Assembly: GCA_950295325.1 (NCBI GenBank)
Contig: OX485805.1
Span: forward strand, 46,524,758-46,588,757
From: Polytrichum commune
Taxonomy: Eukaryota > Streptophyta > Polytrichopsida > Polytrichales > Polytrichaceae
Length of the DNA: 64,000 nucleotides
Direction: 5' to 3'
Shown here: positions 57,742 to 64,000 of the stretch, piece after piece
How the letters are laid out: every line of letters starts with the position of its first letter
Position numbering within the stretch: position 1 is the stretch's first letter
The notes under the pieces: generated by a model
Told to the model about the DNA's origin: nothing
The model's input: the letters and a program-made list of their open reading frames with translations, nothing else
Database searches by the model: none
Translations under genes and position numbers: made by a program

Positions 57742-60297
57742 TAGGCCTTGAGGGATTAGGTAGATGACTAAAGGGGGACCAAGGTGATATAAAGGGGGGG
57801 GGGGAGCCGTGGTGCTACATTAGACTCGGTGATAGTTAGTTAATTAGGTTATTACTTAATATTAATTTAGATAATTAGTTTATTAGCAAGCTAGGAGAAC
57901 ACGAGGTATTGGATGGTAGGATTAGCAATTGAATTTGAATGTGAGTGAGGTTGGGGTCGCAATAGGGTGTGTTATGATTATGATAATAGAGAAGAGCGTT
58001 TGTCAATGCTTGTAATATTATCGTGGAATGGATTGGTGTGCAAAGATTGATGGGAAATGTGATGGATTTTTACAAAGTTGGGAAGAGGGAGTTATGTAAA
58101 CATGAATGTGATCCCCATTCCCTCACCCGGACTAGGACGCTTAAGGGTGGGTGGTTTGGCCTCACAAAATTGGAAAAAATCCGACCCTTCGTAGCAACTA
58201 CCGGCAATTAGCCACTAAGGCTTCAAAAACTTCCCGAACTCTGGACCTCTATTTTATGGGGCAACATCTTGTTGGAATCTTGGGTATCAACTAGAGAACA
58301 AAATTATGTTCATGCATGAATTTTGGATATTGACCTTGATATGTTTAGGGGTTCAATCATTTCATTATAATAGGTATAGAATGATGGATCACTCGTATCA
58401 TGATCCTTAAGGGTTGCTCTTGTTTGAAGTTTGAGCATTTGAAAGATGTGACCATGGCCAACATTTGAAGGATAAAACTTTAATTTCATGCGATGAGTGC
58501 GATAGCAAATAATATACAATATATATTGTTGGTTGTTGTGATATGCACTCCAAAACTATTGTAATTCAACTATGATTTGGATAACACCCTATGATCAAGA
58601 TCACTCAAAAACGCATGTAATTATAGTTGTAGTTTCACCACAAAAACCTTGCAAAAATTAGTTACAGTATACAATGCAATGAAGGATGTTCAAACACAAT
58701 ACCATGTCATTCTATGTTGGTGGTTGTATCCTAATGCGGGCAAATGAAAGCTTCCACAATCTTTCAAAATAATTGAGATTTCGGCCTTTCTATTACAAAC
58801 AATGAATTAGTCACATGCTCTTAGTAGGTTCTTAGCCCAACACATATTAATTAGGCTAATCAATATGTGTTGTGGTATACATATATGTTAAGAGGGTATT
58901 TATTTGGGGTGGGGGGTGGGAGGGGAGTTATAAAGTGCATGATCTTGATTTGACTGCAACCAATTGTTATGTATAACACCATTTGTTTTTGGTCAATTTC
59001 ATTGATCCTATCGTTACTGAGACAATATAAGAGACATAAATACTTAGCACACTCTAGTTGTTGCACAATTTTAGTTTTTGACTAACAACTTTTGTTTTGC
59101 TCGAACACATGTGCTTGCATCCAACAATCCAACCTAACATACAGAATGTCTACAATGTAGTAGCTAAGGCTCCTATTGAAAATCTGGTTTATAAAGTATG
59201 CATATGGGAGGGGTATTTCTCCACCTAGTTATTTACAAAAAAAATTTAAGAGATAACTGTGTTCTTTGAACATCACAAATTAAAGAACATGAGTGTATAA
59301 AAGGGGATCTTTTTTTGGTGCATTGATGATTATAATATATGTGTAGATAGGATTTTAGATATGACGGAAACCATGGAAACACTCAAGGAAGACTTAAAAG
59401 GTGATTCTTATATCATCTAGGTGTCTCATATAAGTTTTTTTTAGGACAATCGTAAGGTTATTTTATGTTATTCCGGGTTTTAAAATTACAATTCATTCTT
59501 TTCAGCATAGGGATTCCAAAATCTCTGAATCATAGTATATGCATTTGTGATAATCACTCGATCTCACATTATTTTCTTGGGCGATAGTATGGTAGCGAGT
59601 TCATATTAATTGGATCAAATACTGCGGTGCACAAGCATAGGCTTGCATAAGTATCCCATTTGAGTCTCGTTATCAAAACCAATGGCACTTTGGTGTAGTC
59701 GACAATCTCATGTTAATTATCATTTTCAATGTAACTTGAATCGACAGTGTAGTCATCCTTACAAGATGTGTAAATTTGCACGATTAACTTCTCAAATCAA
59801 AAATATTTTTAGTCAATTGTTATTACCTCATTTCTGGTCACATATATAAGTATATATTGCATAAGACAATCAACCAAAACTGAACCTCGGGTTAAAAGGT
59901 CAGAATATTGACTCATTTAGATTCCATTTCAGTTTCAACACATAAACTCCTTTTTAAGAACACATATTAATTTATGGTTCCTGTACAACTATCTAAAGTT
60001 ATTGATTGCCGGTTCCATTCCTCAGATCTTAAGCAAAAGATCTTTACTATTATGACACCTTAAAGTAACTAACTCGACGTATTTAGATCCACCTTCAACA
60101 TTACCAGTGGTCAACTTTGGAGGTCAATTGTCTCCTCCATAAATTTTACTTTACTCTTTGTAGTCAATGGACTTATCTCATTGCCCTTTTGGCTTCCAGT
60201 ATATAAAAGGTTAGTAACTTAAAAAAAACACATGAAATTACTTTTCACATAACTTCACGGCCATTTCGACTCTTAAACTCATAATAAATGGCAAGAT
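57742..60297. other. No gene recognised
   Basis: G11 at 57794-57804 and another G-rich run near 58905-58926. Otherwise AT-rich without matched repeats or notable frames. Confidence 0.5.
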
Positions 60298-60453
60298 CAT
60301 CATAGCATTATTCAGATTCATAACAATGTTTCGTGGGACTGACAATATTTCATAGAACATTCTCCACATTTAGTATGAATATGGGGAATATTCTTTGGAA
60401 TACCGTCAGTCTCACGGAACATTGTTATGGATTTGAATAATGTTATGATATCC
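60298..60453. repeat. Near-perfect foldback S (arms about 75 bp, almost no loop)
   Basis: ATTCATAACAATGTTTCGTG on the left pairs with CACGGAACATTGTTATGGAT on the right, and complementarity continues to the centre near 60376. It may be a very short MITE or an RNA hairpin of microRNA-precursor type. Confidence 0.75.
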
Positions 60454-61165
60454 TTATTGAATGCTCAAATATATTACTCCGATTCTTCCGTTAACTTTGG
60501 CTGGACGAAACACTCCCTTATTGCAACGACAATAGATTTCTTAGAATTACCAAACTCTACCCCAACCTATGTCATTCAGAGAGGGGATTGGATTCAGATT
60601 CCTCATCCCTCTCGGGCAATGAAGAATTGTTTGATATAAACTTGATATTACTCCGAAGTAGTATCTTCATGAAGGTAAAGTACTTCTCCTTCTTCAGAAT
60701 AAAAATTACAAAAAATCATTCATTGATGACCCCTCCACTAATTATGTCTCATTCACAAAGGGGACATAAGACCTTATGCTGCATCATGAAAGATCACGAT
60801 CAACATAAGACCAACAGACTCACATTCATGCTGGTATTTAAATATGGGCGTAATTTTTCTTTCTTTCTTGTCTTGGCTCATTCACAAATTTGCTTACATG
60901 TTACAAGATGTGTTTATGGACTGAACAATTATAACATTCAGAATCTCAATTGCCTGATCAATTCCGTGATTTGATCACACTCCAGACCATGGCCTTCCTA
61001 GTTTACCTTCCAATCATCAAATTAAAGGAACATTTTCAAGTAGTTTGGGTTACACAAGAAGACCATTGCCAAAGGGACTATTGCCGACACTAAGATTGCA
61101 AGTCCCTAGATGAGGTAAAATCATATGCAATCAAGTGCAACCTCTTTGATGCTTGACAAATCTAA
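60454..61165. other. No gene recognised
   Basis: A 128-codon plus frame (60588-60974) has no recognisable motif and an AT-driven composition. Confidence 0.4.
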
Positions 61166-61669
61166 GAACCTCTTCACACACGAGCCAAGAGCCGTGACCA
61201 TGAAATTGTGAGAGCCCAAAGAAAGTGTCCAAAGGCCGTCCCAACACACCTCCAAAATCATGTAGTGTGGTCACGGACCCTCAACTATAGCGTGAAGTCA
61301 TATGTGACCAGGCCCTCAACCAATTGCTATTTCAATGACTTTCTATTCATGCGGGTCCTCACACATGATTAAATAGAGTAAATCAACTGTTGTGAGCATT
61401 CGGAGTGTCATGGTCTCCCGGTTTTGTGCTAGGCCTACCTCCAAGAGGTGGTTTTTGAAAAAAAGTCCAAGTGACCGTGAAACATGATCCATTCGATGCC
61501 ATATAGGAATTCATGGAGACTTCACATCCATCTTGCATTCTCATATATACTCCATTGGTCCCTCAAACGTAGTGTGAAGCAAACTTGGACCGGCTCTGCC
61601 TTTTCCACCAATGAGAGTGCTTGAAGTGTACTGGTCACGGGCTCTCAGTCTCATGTGTGAAGTGGTCCT
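61166..61669 (-). mobile_element. Element B copy 4 (minus orientation)
   Basis: The left end AACCTCTTCACACACGAG and right end CATGTGTGAAGTGGTCC are diverged family termini. GTGTCCAAAGGCCGTCCCAA and GCCTTTTCCACCAATGAGAG are the complements of the B interior. No intact TSD: TAA on the left only. Confidence 0.8.
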
Positions 61670-62120
61670 CAGTTATGCACTTAGGTACTGGTATTTTGCG
61701 CTATGGCAATTCACTCACATAATTCACACAAGATAATAGGGTAAAGAGGAACGGGCTCCCATTCACGTCAGGGTAAAAGAAACCCGGACGTTGTTTTTAT
61801 TTTATTTATACACAAGATAATAGACAAATCCATACAACTTCCTTGAGTATAATGTCATTCAATCATTCAATCAAAAATGATTGCAAACTTCCTAAATAAT
61901 CTCATGCATACTCTCTCCCATTGAATTGCATTCAACGACCGTCTTGCCATCTTGAGACATAAATCAAGTGAATCGACACAAATATTCAAAGACCCATAGT
62001 CCTCAAATATAGAAATTGATTCATGTTTAACAAGATCACTCCAAGTTGAAATCCACAATGATGCACTAGAAGTTACAAAGGCAAAGGACCAAGGAACCTC
62101 TCCTCGTCCGATAAGGCCAC

Positions 62121-62445
62121 TGCACTAAATAGGATATTTAGTGTTTGATACACTAAATACGAAAGCATACACTAAATATCAATAACCCTATGAAAGTAAG
62201 TAACATTAAATGTAAACTCAAACACTGAATATCAACTATGGTCATATGTGGAAGTTACATGTTTGAATTTAGTGTTAGTAAGGATATGAAAAAAAGGACA
62301 ACAATGATAAAAGGAGAATTCCAACACATCTTCTAGCATATCTTCTAACACTAATTATCAAAGAATTGAAAATTAGTGTTGAGCAGGGTAAGGGGTGGTA
62401 GCAATATTAAATATAATCAAACACTAAATATCCTATTTAGTGTAG
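62121..62445. mobile_element. Element G copy 2 (MITE)
   Basis: CACTAAATAGGATATTTAGT at 62123 and its complement near 62445 are the terminal repeats. The motif ACACTAAATA recurs inside. The body is the complement of 15127-15379 for about 250 bp. Confidence 0.75.
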
Positions 62446-62894
62446 CAATCACAACTAGGGTAGTTTCTATTGAGCAAGGGATTGATTTTCTATCCTTTTC
62501 CATAAAGAAGGTGCTCTACTTGTCAATGACCCTTCTTGCATAGGTTAGATATATCAAGATTAGTGACTCTCCTCACTCAATCAAAGAACGTCAAAAAATC
62601 AACATCCTTGGATAACACTGAAATTTACACAATAAATAATTTAGGGTAGATAGAACTAAACACAAATGCTCTAGTCAAATTTATACTTTTTTATACGAAT
62701 TGGACAATGGTCTAGCAACTATGAATCACTCACATGTTGCTAAATGCCAAAGTTTTGAGGATATATAAACTTATGGTCTCCTCCTCATCTTGCAAGGAGA
62801 TCCTACATATATATGTGTATTTTCTAACCCGTGCATATATCAAAGTTCAAACCTTTCTTATCATGCTATAGTTGTGAGCCAAATTTTTGGTCTC
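62446..62894. other. No feature recognised
   Basis: AT-rich sequence between G copy 2 and the AACTAT-rich region, with a TATATATG run near 62808. Confidence 0.5.
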
Positions 62895-63920
62895 TTAGTT
62901 CAACTATGAGCAAAGAGGCAGTACGTAGATGAAGTTCATCTAGCCAGATGAAGATAGTTGAACTATAGACTAGGAAGTAGTTAGAACCATAAGCATGGGC
63001 TTAGGTGCCCTTAGGTAGTTAAGATAACTATCGTCTTTCTCGCCTCTGTAAGAGGGCTGGCGAGGATGGCAAAGGCAGACATTTCCAGATATTTGTTGAG
63101 CGCATTGTTGAACTATAGACTTGTCTCCCTCAACGCCGTAAGTGGGCGAGGTTAATTGTGAAACTATTTTCTGAGTAAAGTTAGTGATCACTGCAGTGAT
63201 TGCGGGACACTGGTTGATGCTAAAGATATTTTTATTTTGACTTTGAGTGATTGAATGACCAGATTGGGTCGAATTATTTTCTGGTTTCGAAGGATGCTGT
63301 GTACGGTGAACTATTGTCCCTGGTAGAAATTGTGAGTGACAGAACGAGAGTTTGCGAGTGTGTCTGAGTAAGCTAGAGTGTGTATCTGAAGCAGACGAAT
63401 GAATGAGAGATAATAAACTATTGTCAGTGTTGTGATTGCAATGGATTGAGTCGGAAATTGTGAGTGAAATTGAAGCAGTGTTAGGGTTGGAGAAACCCCA
63501 TGACATTAGAGGAGAATGAGTCAGATTGAGTGACGAGCATATGTGAAATCCGTGGCTGAAGAAGGTGGAAATTAATGAAAGGGAACGAAAGAAAACTATT
63601 GTCTCCCTGTAAGAGGGTGAGCAGAGAGCGACCAAAAAAGAGAGTGAATGTGAGTGAGGAGTAACAACGCGAATTTGTGATTTGACAGGGTTGAGATAAT
63701 TACCTATGAGTGTTAGAGAGAGGAGTCGAACTATTGTCGGAAGAGAGAAGCTGATCTGAGAATGTGATTGAGACTGGATTTAAACCACCTGGAATAAGGA
63801 GGTGGACGGCCGGGAGGCTTACTGGAGATGAACTATTGGCTATAGTTAAAGTATGTGATAGGTAGTATGGGAAGCCAGAAGGCCAATGGTCAGACAAAGA
63901 GTTAAACTATGGACAATTGT
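62895..63920 (+). repeat. Region with reiterated AACTAT(T)G motif
   Basis: AACTAT occurs on the plus strand at 62902, 62961, 63026, 63111, 63162, 63309, 63416, 63594, 63729, 63831 and 63905. Most continue as AACTATTGTC or AACTATAGAC. Several are followed by a CCCT..GTAAGAGGG..GAG block (63026, 63111, 63594). Spacing is irregular (51-178 bp). The 221-codon minus-strand frame here is Ser/Thr/His-rich without a recognisable domain, and the motif falls in different codon frames within it, so I treat the signal as DNA-level. Confidence 0.5.
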
Positions 63921-64000
63921 TAAGGCTTGAGACGGGCACCGAGAGGGAATTGTAGAGCCAGAGGCCAGATTATTAAAGTGAAATGATTATTGTTGAGCAT

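Noticed and set aside
62970-63635. A 221-codon minus frame, second longest in the window, as a gene
   Set aside because: Ser/Thr/His-rich with no domain, in a reiterated AACTAT region. The DNA motif falls in different codon frames. Kept only as a repeat region.

Overview
The window looks like nuclear DNA of a land plant with a repeat-rich genome. The evidence is a plant-type F-box gene, Stowaway/Tourist-style miniature transposons, pogo-like DNA transposons, many microsatellites and about 40% GC with almost no coding sequence. The single-exon F-box protein and the repeat content would suit a seed-free plant (fern, lycophyte or bryophyte), but this placement is a guess. Nothing prokaryotic, viral or organellar was recognised. 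No tRNA, rRNA or CRISPR array was seen.

Only one gene is supported: an intronless 399-residue F-box protein with kelch-like repeats on the minus strand (28061-29260). It has a TATA box 42-48 bases upstream of its ATG and a miniature transposon about 110 bases upstream. A broken pogo-family transposase (11165-11803) and a weak decayed reading frame (53178-53523) are the only other coding traces worth listing. Most other open frames are chance frames or lie inside repeats.

The rest is a dense layer of short DNA transposons, recognised by inverted ends, target-site duplications (TSDs) and comparison of copies inside the window. For reference I name them by letter. Harbinger-like, 3-bp TSD: A (1524-2345, 36372-37505), B (34646, 36438, 46992, 61166), D (6764-7208), I (32719-33228), O (15981-16508). 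hAT-like, 8-bp TSD, about 225 bp: C, seven copies. Pogo/mariner-like, TA TSD: L-outer and L-inner (10817-12149), M, U and a Stowaway. Foldbacks: E, K, S. Others: F, G, H, J, R, Y. A 0.93-kb repeat T (3903-4864 and 44962-45890) carries an RNA-foldable 3' end with a compensatory change and may be Helitron-like.

Layout: 1-10 kb, elements H, A (with C inside), E, T and D. 10.8-12.2 kb, nested pogo elements. 15-21.4 kb, G, O, tandem repeats, R, C inside C, and M. 22-32 kb, the most unique-looking stretch, holding the F-box gene. 32-42.3 kb, nested H/I, B, A/B, J, K and C, a 3-unit tandem amplification and a degenerate array. 44.5-52 kb, K, T, C, B, F and U. 55-64 kb, degenerate tandem arrays, a 58-bp minisatellite, a foldback, B and G, and a 1-kb stretch with a reiterated AACTAT motif. 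The elements do not form a pathway. Together they give a readable insertion history with several solid before/after comparisons.
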